From JADHLN01 sp965658435 (GTDB lineage: Bacteria; Pseudomonadota; Alphaproteobacteria; Rickettsiales; JABIRX01), in the NCBI GenBank assembly GCA_965658435.1, contig CBFHSE010000015.1:1-32096 (forward strand): 32,096 bases of DNA, written 5' to 3'. The position numbers and the translations under genes were made by a program. Below the pieces are notes generated by a model. It saw only the letters and a program-made list of their open reading frames with translations, had not been told where the DNA came from and did not search any database. Shown here one piece after another: positions 16,546 through 24,626 of the stretch (position 1 is the stretch's first letter; the number at the start of each line of letters is the position of its first letter).

Positions 16546-17250
16546 TTATTTAATAAATGTCATTATATAATTTTGCGATAAATCATCAGATATAGACCAG
16601 TTATCTCTAAATATGTTATATTTAAGACCTTTTTGCTTTTTTAAATTTACCTTTGCTTTTAACATGTTGTTTATTTCATGTGGCATTAAAAATTTATTAA
16701 ATTGATGTGTCCCTCTGGGTAGCCAATTAAGTATATATTCTGCTGCAAATTTTGCACATATTAGTGATTTCATTGTTCTATTAATTGTTGCAATAAATAA
16801 AATTCCGTCTTTATTGAGGTGAGATGCTAATTTATTTAGAAATTTTTCTGGATTATCAACATGCTCTATTACTTCAAGACATGTAATAACATCAAATTTA
16901 TTTTTAGTATCTAGTTCTTCTAATGTTGATTTTTTGTAATTTACCTTAGTTTTTGTTTTTAGCTGATGTGTTTTTGCTATTTTAATGTTTTTTTCTATTG
17001 GATCAATTGCTGTAACTTTAATTCCTTGTTGAGATAATGGCTCTGATATCAAGCCACCCCCACAGCCAATATCAAGTAGTGTTATTTGTTTTTTTTCTTT
17101 TTTGAAAGAGCTATTAATTTGTGAGATAATATATTCTAATCTAATAGGGTTGAATTTGTGTAATGGTTTAAATTTACCGTTAGGGTCCCACCATTCATCT
17201 GCCATTTCTTCAAATTTTTTTATTTCATCTTTATTTATGGAATTATTCAT
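16546..17250 (-). CDS. ubiG: ubiquinone biosynthesis O-methyltransferase
   Basis: This 234-residue class I SAM-dependent methyltransferase performs O-methylations in ubiquinone synthesis. The N-terminal FEEMADEWWDPNGKFKPLHK is diagnostic for UbiG. The SAM motif LLDIGCGGG lies at 58-66, followed by VTAIDPIEKNI, and ITCLEVIEHVDNP forms the later motif. GTHQFNKFLMPHE near the C-terminus is also typical. Its presence implies ubiquinone and therefore aerobic respiration. The ATG overlaps the upstream flavin-reductase stop by four bases. Confidence 0.95.
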   Translation of the reverse strand: MNNSINKDEIKKFEEMADEWWDPNGKFKPLHKFNPIRLEYIISQINSSFKKEKKQITLLDIGCGGGLISEPLSQQGIKVTAIDPIEKNIKIAKTHQLKTKTKVNYKKSTLEELDTKNKFDVITCLEVIEHVDNPEKFLNKLASHLNKDGILFIATINRTMKSLICAKFAAEYILNWLPRGTHQFNKFLMPHEINNMLKAKVNLKKQKGLKYNIFRDNWSISDDLSQNYIMTFIK

Positions 17251-17705
17251 TTGATTTTAGAGTTATAATAAATAAGTGGTTCTTGATTGATATCTTTATC
17301 TCCGTTAATTACTTCAGCTATTATTATATTGTGGTCACCAATATCAATTACTTTATATTTTTTGGTATTTAATATTGCAAGATTATTTGCTAATAATGGA
17401 ATATTGTTATTATCATCTTGGTAATCAAGATTTTTAAATCTATCTTCATCTTTCTTTGCAAATCTCCATACTAGATCTTCCTGAGATTTTGATAATATAT
17501 TAATATTGTAATAGTCAGAATTAATTATTAATTCATTTGTATGTGATTTTTTATCAATGTTAAAACTTACTAATATGGGATCAAGAGATAATGATGAAAA
17601 GCTATTAACTGTTATACCAAATGGTTTATTATTATAATTACCTGTTATAACTGTTATTCCCGTTGTAAATTTATTAACTATTTTTTTATATTCTTCTGGA
17701 TTCAT
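17247..17705 (-). CDS. flavin reductase-like FMN-binding protein
   Basis: This 152-residue split-barrel protein belongs to the flavin reductase-like family. The start, KKIVNKFTTGITVITGNYNN, and the SFSSLSLDPILVSFNIDKKS segment are the usual FMN-binding signatures. Such enzymes use NAD(P)H to reduce free flavin for a partner monooxygenase, or are themselves flavoenzymes. Overlap with ubiG suggests co-expression, but the partner oxygenase is not in the window. Its 5' end faces lysC across 100 bases. Confidence 0.85.
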   Translation of the reverse strand: MNPEEYKKIVNKFTTGITVITGNYNNKPFGITVNSFSSLSLDPILVSFNIDKKSHTNELIINSDYYNINILSKSQEDLVWRFAKKDEDRFKNLDYQDDNNNIPLLANNLAILNTKKYKVIDIGDHNIIIAEVINGDKDINQEPLIYYNSKIK

Positions 17706-17729
17706 GATAATAGAATTTTCTGTAAGAAT

Positions 17730-17759
17730 ATAGATATATTCATAGTTTTCTATATCTAT
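17730..17759. promoter_or_regulatory. inverted repeat between divergent flavin-reductase gene and lysC
   Basis: ATAGATATA (17730-17738) and TATATCTAT (17751-17759) form a perfect 9-base inverted repeat with a 12-base spacer. It sits between the two divergent starts and just upstream of a candidate lysC promoter. It could be an operator or a short stem-loop. No matching known site was recognised. Confidence 0.3.
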
Positions 17760-17760
17760 C

Positions 17761-17788
17761 TAGACATTTTTATAAATTTAAATATTAT
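17761..17788 (+). promoter_or_regulatory. candidate lysC promoter
   Basis: TAGACA (17761-17766) and TATTAT (17783-17788) are separated by 16 bases; each matches the sigma70 consensus at five of six positions. Transcription would begin near 17795, leaving a leader of only about ten bases without a ribosome-binding site. lysC may therefore be translated from a near-leaderless message. Confidence 0.4.
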
Positions 17789-17805
17789 GATTTCTTTTTT
17801 TAATT

Positions 17806-19038
17806 ATGGCTTTAATTGTTCAAAAATTTGGAGGCACTTCAGTTGCTAATATAGAAAGAATTAAGGAAGTAGCTAAAATTGTTGCTAAAGAAAGAAATAA
17901 AGGTAATCAGGTTATAGTTATAGTTTCTGCTATGTCTGGTGTTACTGCACAGCTAATTAATTATGTTAACTCTGTTTCAACTTTAACAGATAATAACTCT
18001 TTAGCTGAATATGATGCAGTTGTATCCTCAGGTGAATTAATAACATCAGGTTTACTAGCTTTACAATTGCAATCTATTGGTATTTCTGCTAGATCATTTA
18101 GTGGTTGGCAGGCTGGAATTATCACTGATGCAAGCCATAGTAAAGCAAGAATAGAAAAAATTAATACGAATTTTTTAACAGATATTTTAAATAATTCATC
18201 TGTACCTGTAATATCTGGTTTTCAAGGTGTTAGTTCAGAAAATCGTGTTTCTACTATGGGAAGGGGAGGATCTGACACTTCTGCAGTAGCTATTGCTGCT
18301 GCTATAAATGCAGAAAGATGTGATATTTATACAGATGTTACCGGAATTTTTACAGCAGATCCAAGAATTGTTAAAAAAGCAAAAAAATTACATAGAGTCG
18401 GTTATGAAGAGATTTTAGAAATGGCTTCTCTTGGAGCGAAAGTATTACAAATTAGAGCAGTTGAAATGGCATATAAACATAATGTGTCAGTTCAGGTATT
18501 ATCAAGTTTTGAAGATGAGGAAGGAAGTTTATTAGTTAAAGATGAGGAAATAATGGAAAAAAGATTAATTACAGCTGTTGCACATTCTGATGATGATGCA
18601 AGAATTACTATATCAAATATCCCTAATGAACCTGGAGTTATTGCAAATATATTAAAACCACTTGCAAATGCTTCTATTAACCTTGATATGATTATTCAAA
18701 ATATTTCATATGATGGAGAACATGCCAATGTAACTTTTACTCTAAAAGAAATTGATATGGACAGGGCCTTTGCTATCTTAAAAGATGAAAGGAATAAAGG
18801 TATTATTAAATTTGAAGATATAAATTTTAATAAGGATGTTGCAAAGCTTTCTGTAATCGGGATGGCTATGAAAGAGCATTCAGGAGTAGCTCAAAAAATG
18901 TTTCAAACTCTTGCCGATAATGATATTAATATTTTGGCGATTACAACATCTGAAATAAAAATTTCAGTTTTGATTGATAAAAATCATATGAAAAATGCAA
19001 TTAATTTACTGCATGATGCTTTTGAAATTGACAAATAA
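17806..19038 (+). CDS. lysC: aspartate kinase
   Basis: This 410-residue monofunctional aspartokinase catalyses the first step toward lysine, DAP, threonine and methionine. The kinase domain (1-245) begins with KFGGTS at 7-12 and has GRGGSDTSAVAIAAA plus the TDVTGIFTADPRI loop. Two ACT domains follow (about 265-335 and 345-405), which in this family bind lysine and/or threonine for feedback control. SNIPNEPGVIANILKPLA is a typical ACT start. It provides the precursor used by DapD and DapE encoded earlier in the window. Its stop lies four bases from the stop of convergent trpA. Confidence 0.96.
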   Translation: MALIVQKFGGTSVANIERIKEVAKIVAKERNKGNQVIVIVSAMSGVTAQLINYVNSVSTLTDNNSLAEYDAVVSSGELITSGLLALQLQSIGISARSFSGWQAGIITDASHSKARIEKINTNFLTDILNNSSVPVISGFQGVSSENRVSTMGRGGSDTSAVAIAAAINAERCDIYTDVTGIFTADPRIVKKAKKLHRVGYEEILEMASLGAKVLQIRAVEMAYKHNVSVQVLSSFEDEEGSLLVKDEEIMEKRLITAVAHSDDDARITISNIPNEPGVIANILKPLANASINLDMIIQNISYDGEHANVTFTLKEIDMDRAFAILKDERNKGIIKFEDINFNKDVAKLSVIGMAMKEHSGVAQKMFQTLADNDINILAITTSEIKISVLIDKNHMKNAINLLHDAFEIDK

Positions 19039-19042
19039 AGCT

Positions 19043-19804
19043 TTATTTCAGTGCCTTATTTATTTCTGTATTAAATTTCGTAATATTTTTTAATATTTTT
19101 TGAATATTATTTTCATCTTTTTTAATTATCTCTAAATAAGCAGATCCAATTACTACATAGTCTGCAATATTTGCGGCTTCTTTTGCTTGATGCGCTTTTT
19201 TTATGCCAAAACCAAGGGCTATTTCTTTGTTTGTAATTTTTTTGATTTTGCTAATCTGATTTTTTGCTATTGTAAAATCTGGTTCTTGCGTACCTGTGAT
19301 TCCAAAAACAGAAATATAATAAATAAACTCATTATTAGCTTGATTTATTTGTTTTAATCTTTTCTCTGATGTTAGGGGTGTCACCAGATTAATTAAAGGA
19401 AGTTTAGCATCTAGAAATTCAAGGTAATTAATTTGCTCTTCATATGGTAAATCGACTATTATTAATGAATCAACTTTCGCTTTAATTGCTGCTTGGTTAA
19501 ATTCTTTAATTCCATATTTATATATAGGATTAAAATAACCCATTAATATTATTTTAATATGAGGATATTCCTTTTTTATTTTTGCTGTTAACTTTAGGCA
19601 ATCATTAAGATTAATATTATTTTTAAGGGCTTTGTTAGTTGAATATTGTATTATTTTTCCATCTGCTACTGGATCTGAGAAAGGTATTCCAATTTCTAAT
19701 ATATCTGTTCCTGTTTTAATTAGCTCTATTGCTATTTTATGACTTTGTTCCAAATCTGGATATCCAGCAACAATATATGATATTAATTTAGCTTTTTTAT
19801 TCAT
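19043..19804 (-). CDS. trpA: tryptophan synthase alpha subunit
   Basis: This 253-residue TIM barrel releases indole from indole-3-glycerol phosphate. The catalytic residues Glu37 (DILEIGIPFSDP) and Asp48 (VADG) are both present. ALGFGIKKAHQAKEAA and VVIGSAY form the phosphate-binding end. It is slightly shorter than the usual 260-270 residues but complete. It is the last gene of the trpF-trpB-trpA run, six bases after trpB, and converges on lysC. Confidence 0.96.
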   Translation of the reverse strand: MNKKAKLISYIVAGYPDLEQSHKIAIELIKTGTDILEIGIPFSDPVADGKIIQYSTNKALKNNINLNDCLKLTAKIKKEYPHIKIILMGYFNPIYKYGIKEFNQAAIKAKVDSLIIVDLPYEEQINYLEFLDAKLPLINLVTPLTSEKRLKQINQANNEFIYYISVFGITGTQEPDFTIAKNQISKIKKITNKEIALGFGIKKAHQAKEAANIADYVVIGSAYLEIIKKDENNIQKILKNITKFNTEINKALK

Positions 19805-19810
19805 ATTAAA

Positions 19811-20998
19811 TTAATTTAATTTAATTCTCTCTACTACTGTTAATAGATCCTTGTCACCTCTACCGCACAAATTTACAATAATAGTAGAATTTTTTGTAAA
19901 TTTATTTTTGTTTTTTATTAACCAACCAATTGCATGAGATGGTTCTAGGGCGGGTATTATTCCTTCAGTTTTTGATAACTCTTGGAATCCCTTTAAGGCA
20001 TCATTATCTGTGGCATAATGATATTCGGCTCTTTTTATCTCGTGCAGATATGCATGTTCTGGGCCTATGCCTGGATAATCTAATCCTGCTGATATTGAAT
20101 ATGTATCAGAAATCTGGCCATTCTTATCTTGGATATAATATGATTTATTGCCATGTAATATTCCTGCTTTGCCATTATTAATTGAAGCTGCATTATCAGA
20201 TGATTTTATACCTTTTCCCGCTGCTTCAATGCCTATTAATTTAACATTTTTATTTTTAATAAAAGCGCTAAATAAGCCAATTGCATTTGAGCCGCCTCCA
20301 ATACAGGCTATAACAGCATCTGGTAATTTCTTAGCCTGTTTTTTTATCTGAGATTTAGCTTCTTTACCTATAATGGATTGCAAGTCTCTTACGATTGTTG
20401 GGTAGGGATGAGGACCTGCTGCGGTACCAATAAGGTAATAAGTGTTTTTTACATTTGCAACCCAATCACGCATAGCTTCATTCATTGCTGCTTTTAATGT
20501 GCCATTACCAGCTGATACTTCATGAATTCTTGCTCCTAATAATTTCATGCGATATATGTTTGGGCTTTGTCTTTTTATATCTTTGCTACCCATAAATATT
20601 TCACATTCTAAACCTAGTTTTGCGCATATTGTAGCAGTTGCTACTCCATGTTGCCCAGCTCCAGTTTCAGCTATAATTCTTGTTTTTCCCATATATTTTG
20701 CAATTAATGCTTGGCCAATAGCATTATTTATTTTATGGGAACCAGTATGGTTTAATTCATCTCTTTTTAGATAAAGATTTAGATCTAATTTTTTTGATAG
20801 ATTTTTAGCAAAATATAATGGAGATGGTCTTCCTATATAATTTCTATGGAGATATTTTATTTCTTTAATAAAATTCCTGTCTTTTTTAAGTTTTTTATAG
20901 GATTCTTCTAGCTCTAATATTAAAGGCATTAATGTTTCTGCCACATATCTTCCGCCATAATTGCCGTAATATCCAATTTTTGCTTTATTGTTTTGCAT
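19811..20998 (-). CDS. trpB: tryptophan synthase beta subunit
   Basis: This 395-residue PLP enzyme condenses indole with serine. The PLP Lys89 lies in HTGSHKINNAIGQA, and the phosphate loop is GGGSNAIG. GYYGNYGGRYVAETLMP is the characteristic start, and ALEPSHAIGW lies near the end. The length is normal. The start overlaps the trpF end by 14 bases. It works as the alpha2beta2 complex with TrpA, encoded six bases downstream. Confidence 0.97.
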   Translation of the reverse strand: MQNNKAKIGYYGNYGGRYVAETLMPLILELEESYKKLKKDRNFIKEIKYLHRNYIGRPSPLYFAKNLSKKLDLNLYLKRDELNHTGSHKINNAIGQALIAKYMGKTRIIAETGAGQHGVATATICAKLGLECEIFMGSKDIKRQSPNIYRMKLLGARIHEVSAGNGTLKAAMNEAMRDWVANVKNTYYLIGTAAGPHPYPTIVRDLQSIIGKEAKSQIKKQAKKLPDAVIACIGGGSNAIGLFSAFIKNKNVKLIGIEAAGKGIKSSDNAASINNGKAGILHGNKSYYIQDKNGQISDTYSISAGLDYPGIGPEHAYLHEIKRAEYHYATDNDALKGFQELSKTEGIIPALEPSHAIGWLIKNKNKFTKNSTIIVNLCGRGDKDLLTVVERIKLN

Positions 20999-21629
20999 TT
21001 ATTTTATTAAAATAATCAAGAATTTCTGTTATTTTTTTATTATCTTTTACTCCTTTTTGCAACTCAATTCCTGAGCAGATATCAAATAGGTTAAAATTAT
21101 TTATGATTTTTTCGATATTATTGATGTTTAGTCCCCCTGAAATAAAAATTTTATTTTTATTATTATAATCTCTTAATAATTCATGATTAAAACCCTTTCC
21201 TGAGCCTCCATATTCTGTTGTTTTGCTATCAAATAAAATATATTCTGTACATGGATGATATTTTTCTGCTTGTTTTATATCTGTGATATTTTCAACTTGA
21301 ATTGCTTTAATTATTTTTAAATTAAATTCTTGTTTTATTTTGGAACAATATTCAATATTTTCATTACCGTGAAGTTGAATTAAATCAGGGTTTAGATTTT
21401 TGACTATCTGTTCTATTTCTTTAAATTTTGCATTTACAGTTACAGCAATTTTTTTGCTTTTATTGAAATTTAATTCATTAAAGGCTTTTGCCTGATCTAA
21501 GTTTATATATCTTGAGCTTTTTTGATAAAATATAAAGCCAAGAAAATTTGCTGGGTTTGGATGATTTAATATATGCTTAATTGTTTTTATATTATTTATA
21601 CCACAAAGCTTTAATTGTTTAGCTGCCAT
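20985..21629 (-). CDS. trpF: phosphoribosylanthranilate isomerase
   Basis: This TIM-barrel isomerase has about 214 residues from ATG 21629. A TTG 15 bases further upstream is also in frame, but it sits deeper in lapA and the first family motif starts only after the ATG. Cys9 in LKLCGI and the Asp in ILFDSKT are the catalytic pair, and the segment FISGGLNINNIEKII supplies the phosphate site. It catalyses the third step of tryptophan synthesis. The start overlaps lapA by 11 bases, and the end overlaps trpB by 14. trpC, trpD and trpE must be elsewhere. Confidence 0.93.
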   Translation of the reverse strand: MAAKQLKLCGINNIKTIKHILNHPNPANFLGFIFYQKSSRYINLDQAKAFNELNFNKSKKIAVTVNAKFKEIEQIVKNLNPDLIQLHGNENIEYCSKIKQEFNLKIIKAIQVENITDIKQAEKYHPCTEYILFDSKTTEYGGSGKGFNHELLRDYNNKNKIFISGGLNINNIEKIINNFNLFDICSGIELQKGVKDNKKITEILDYFNKINAKQ

Positions 21630-21894
21630 TATTTTTATCTTCAATTTCTTTGGTTAGGTTTTTGATGTTCTTGCTTTGTTTATAATTTTTATATTTTAAT
21701 TTAAAAATATCTGTAAGATTACTTAATAAATTTGTTATTAAACCAAATAAAAAGCATAAAAACATTATTATATAAAGTTTTGCTTCTATAATTGGATAGC
21801 TTGGTATCAAAAAAATTTGGACTGTATGATTATTACTAAAACCTATCATTATAAGTATTATTAGTAATATAAAATAAATTGTTTTTTTAATCAT
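21619..21894 (-). CDS. lapA: LapA-like two-helix membrane protein (DUF1049)
   Basis: This is a 91-residue protein with two membrane helices (about 4-22 and 38-60) and a lysine-rich cytoplasmic tail. Length, topology and the FLIPSYPIIEAKLYIIMFLCFLFGLI spacing fit the LapA/DUF1049 family. In Enterobacteria LapA works with LapB in control of lipopolysaccharide synthesis. The place directly before trpF is a common alphaproteobacterial arrangement and supports the call. It overlaps miaA by four bases upstream and trpF downstream. Sequence similarity in this family is low, so the symbol is moderately sure. Confidence 0.7.
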   Translation of the reverse strand: MIKKTIYFILLIILIMIGFSNNHTVQIFLIPSYPIIEAKLYIIMFLCFLFGLITNLLSNLTDIFKLKYKNYKQSKNIKNLTKEIEDKNNGS

Positions 21895-22814
21895 AATATT
21901 TTTTCTAATTGCTTTATAATAACAGTTTCATTATCTGATTTAATCTCATTTAATTCTGGATCAATATTATTATTTATCCAGGTATTTTGTCTTTTAATAT
22001 AATGTCTTGTTTCTTGTTTAGCCATATTAATTGCTTCTTTAAGATTTAGTCTACCTTCAAGATAATGATATAATTCTTTGAAACCAATTGTTTTTGCTAT
22101 TGGATCAGTTAATTTTATGCCATTATTTTTTTGTTTTTCAACCTCTTCTATTGCTCCATCATGAATCATTTTTTCAAATCTTTGCTCTGCAAAATTATAT
22201 AATTTTTCTTTATCTCTTAGCAGGGTAATTTTAATAAAATCTTCTTTTGAGTAAAATATTTTGTTAGGGATATTATTATATTGGCTAGGTGTTATATTCA
22301 TGGATTTGAATATATTATAGTTTCTGATGATTCTATTTGTATCATTTTTATGAAGAAGATTAACGGTTTCTTTATCTATGTTTAAGAGTTCATTATATAA
22401 ATATTCTATTCCATATTTCTTAACAAGAATATTGGTTTCATTTTTTATTGATTCCTGTACATCTTTTATTTCTCTCATACCATTAATTAGGCAATTTTGA
22501 TACATAGCTGTTCCCCCAATAATTACGGGAATAATATTTTTTTTTCTGCATAGATTAATTATTGATATTGAATCATTAATCCATTTTGCTGCAGAATAAT
22601 ATTTATTTCCCCCTTGAAAATTATACAGAAAATAATCTTCTTGATGTTTTGGTGATGCGCTTAATATTTCTAATCCTTTATATATTTGCAATGCATCACT
22701 GTTAATAATTACTATATTTATAAATTTTTCTTTTATTTTTTCTGCAAGTAGGCTTTTACCACTAGCCGTTGCTCCATATATTACAATTATTTTATTGTTT
22801 TTTGTTTCTTGCAT
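21891..22814 (-). CDS. miaA: tRNA dimethylallyltransferase
   Basis: This 307-residue enzyme adds the dimethylallyl group to A37 of tRNAs that read codons starting with U. The P-loop GATASGKS lies at 14-21. SDALQIYKGLEILSASP corresponds to the substrate-binding region, IIGGTAMYQNCLINGM follows, and the C-terminal ETRHYIKRQNTW is a strong family marker. It is the first gene of the run into lapA and trpFBA, and is divergent from tRNA-Pro. Its overlap with lapA suggests translational coupling. Confidence 0.95.
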   Translation of the reverse strand: MQETKNNKIIVIYGATASGKSLLAEKIKEKFINIVIINSDALQIYKGLEILSASPKHQEDYFLYNFQGGNKYYSAAKWINDSISIINLCRKKNIIPVIIGGTAMYQNCLINGMREIKDVQESIKNETNILVKKYGIEYLYNELLNIDKETVNLLHKNDTNRIIRNYNIFKSMNITPSQYNNIPNKIFYSKEDFIKITLLRDKEKLYNFAEQRFEKMIHDGAIEEVEKQKNNGIKLTDPIAKTIGFKELYHYLEGRLNLKEAINMAKQETRHYIKRQNTWINNNIDPELNEIKSDNETVIIKQLEKIL

Positions 22815-22837
22815 TTTATTTAATCAATATTTATAAA
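22809..22837 (+). promoter_or_regulatory. candidate tRNA-Pro promoter
   Basis: TTGCAT (22809-22814) and TATAAA (22832-22837) are 17 bases apart on the plus strand. Transcription would begin near 22844, about ten bases before the mature tRNA end. The -35 element overlaps the miaA start codon on the other strand. Confidence 0.4.
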
Positions 22838-22854
22838 TGCTTATCTATAATTGT

Positions 22855-22931
<77 letters not shown>

Positions 22932-22934
22932 TTT

Positions 22935-23906
22935 TTATAATTTAGCTATAATAGATCCGATTGTGTTTCTATTTTTTATTTTTTCATGTGCATTTGGTAT
23001 ATTTGAGAAATCTATAATTTCATATTTTGGATTTAACTTTCCTTCCTTAATAATATCAAAAATATTTTTTGCGCTCATGACTAAATCAATTTTATGGTAT
23101 TTATATATCGATAGGAATGGCTTGCTAAAAAATAAAGATTTTCCTAATAGCTTCAGAGGCTGCATATTATTTATTAAGCCTGAGCAATCTCCATAATTAA
23201 CTATTATTCCAAAAAAACCTAATAGATCTATATTTTGTTGATATGCTGCTGCTCCAACTGTATCATATACACAATTTGCTCCATAATTATTTGTGATTTT
23301 AATTATTTCTTGTTTTAGATTTGGAGTATCATATGTAAATACATGTTTGCAACCAAGATTTTTAGCAAGATCTGCCTTGTTTTTGCTGCCAGTCAAACCT
23401 ATGACATTTATATTATATGCGCTTAATAATTGGCATAATATATGACCTATATTTCCAGTTGCGCCATTTATGATAATATTGTCAGTTTTTTTTGGTGTAT
23501 AACATCTTGTAGCTAAATAATGAGATGTTAGACCAGGCAGAATTACAGCACTTGCTTTTTCTAAGCCTATATTTTCATCTATTGTTATAATGTGATTGGC
23601 GTCTATATTTATCTCTTCACTGTAGGAGCCTAAAAAATTTGTTGCATAAACTACTTTTGTTCCTAGTTTTAAGTCCGCTGTTTTTTCTGTGTTGGCAATA
23701 ATTTCTCCACCGCCTGCAATACCAATTACTCTATCATAATTTTCTAGTGGATATGTGCCGTCTCTGTGGTGAATATCCATATGATTGACTGCTACATAAT
23801 GGTTTTTAATTCTTACCTCATTCTCTTTGAGATTATCGAGTTTTTGATTGGTTAATTTTAGTGAATTTATATCTCCAGGTGTTTTGACTTTATAGCATTT
23901 TACCAT
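22935..23906 (-). CDS. quinone oxidoreductase-like medium-chain dehydrogenase (zeta-crystallin type)
   Basis: This 323-residue MDR-superfamily protein has the N-terminal GroES-like domain (NHYVAVNHMDIHHRDGTYPL) and a Rossmann domain with IINGATGNIGHILCQLL at about 141-157. No structural or catalytic zinc cysteine cluster is visible, so it belongs to the zinc-free NADPH:quinone reductase branch. Likely activity is NADPH-dependent reduction of quinones or other alpha,beta-unsaturated carbonyls; the actual substrate cannot be told. It converges on tRNA-Pro and is divergent from hisG across 78 bases. Confidence 0.88.
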   Translation of the reverse strand: MVKCYKVKTPGDINSLKLTNQKLDNLKENEVRIKNHYVAVNHMDIHHRDGTYPLENYDRVIGIAGGGEIIANTEKTADLKLGTKVVYATNFLGSYSEEINIDANHIITIDENIGLEKASAVILPGLTSHYLATRCYTPKKTDNIIINGATGNIGHILCQLLSAYNINVIGLTGSKNKADLAKNLGCKHVFTYDTPNLKQEIIKITNNYGANCVYDTVGAAAYQQNIDLLGFFGIIVNYGDCSGLINNMQPLKLLGKSLFFSKPFLSIYKYHKIDLVMSAKNIFDIIKEGKLNPKYEIIDFSNIPNAHEKIKNRNTIGSIIAKL

Positions 23907-23984
23907 TTGTTGATTTTTAAATGAAATTATGTAAAAATAATTATAATATTAAATTTATTTTTAAAGCTAAAAATTCTTATTTTT

Positions 23985-24626
23985 ATGTCCGACATTTCTG
24001 ATCAACAAATTATAATGGCTTTACCTAAAGGTAGAATACTTCAAGAGTTAATTCCTAAGCTCGAAAAATATAATATTGTTATTTCTTCTGAATTTCTTGA
24101 TGATGCTAGTAGAAAGTTAATTTTTGAAACTAATCTACCTTATTTAAAGGTTATACAATGCAGAAGTTATGATGCAGCAAGTTTTGTATCCTATGGTTCT
24201 GCTGATATCGGAATTTGCGGGCTTGATGTAATTAAGGAATTTTCTTATAGAAATATCTTTCAAATGCTAAATTTAAATATTGCTAAATGTCGATTGAGTA
24301 TAGCTGGTATTAAAGATAATTATGATATCTCTAAAAAACTAACTATCGCCTCAAAATATCCATCTTTAACTAATAGATATTTTAAGGATAAATCTGTAGA
24401 TATTAATATTATAAAATTAAATGGCTCTATTGAGGTTGCTGTTAAACTTGGATTATGTGATTATATTGTTGATTTGGTAAGTACAGGCAATACTCTTAAA
24501 GAAAATGGCTTAGTTGAAATTGAAAAGATTTTTGATGTTTCTTCTCAGTTAATAGTAAATAAAAATAGTTTAGTTACTAAAAATAAAATAATTGTAGAAT
24601 TAATAAGTAGATTTACTAATGATTAA
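23985..24626 (+). CDS. hisG: ATP phosphoribosyltransferase, short form
   Basis: This 213-residue enzyme catalyses the first step of histidine synthesis. MALPKGRI near the start, SYGSADIGICGLDVI and the phosphoribosyl-binding DYIVDLVSTGNTLKENGL are clear. The C-terminal ACT-like regulatory domain of the long form (near 290 residues) is absent. Short HisG normally needs the regulatory subunit HisZ, which is not in this window. The ATG at 23985 adds about ten residues before the first motif; ATG at residue 11 is an alternative. The end overlaps hisD by eight bases. Confidence 0.94.
   Translation: MSDISDQQIIMALPKGRILQELIPKLEKYNIVISSEFLDDASRKLIFETNLPYLKVIQCRSYDAASFVSYGSADIGICGLDVIKEFSYRNIFQMLNLNIAKCRLSIAGIKDNYDISKKLTIASKYPSLTNRYFKDKSVDINIIKLNGSIEVAVKLGLCDYIVDLVSTGNTLKENGLVEIEKIFDVSSQLIVNKNSLVTKNKIIVELISRFTND

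Noticed and set aside
19033..19048. Perfect palindrome AAATAAAGCTTTATTT between lysC and trpA stops
   Set aside because: Considered as a bidirectional terminator, but it has no loop and only one G-C pair each side, so a stable hairpin is unlikely; it may simply reflect two facing TAA stops.
21630..21644. Upstream TTG start for trpF
   Set aside because: It lengthens the overlap with lapA and adds residues before the conserved LKLCGI motif that the family does not have; ATG 21629 is preferred.
22846..22851. TATAAT just before tRNA-Pro
   Set aside because: A start about seven bases downstream would fall inside the mature tRNA; the TTGCAT/TATAAA pair further upstream fits better.
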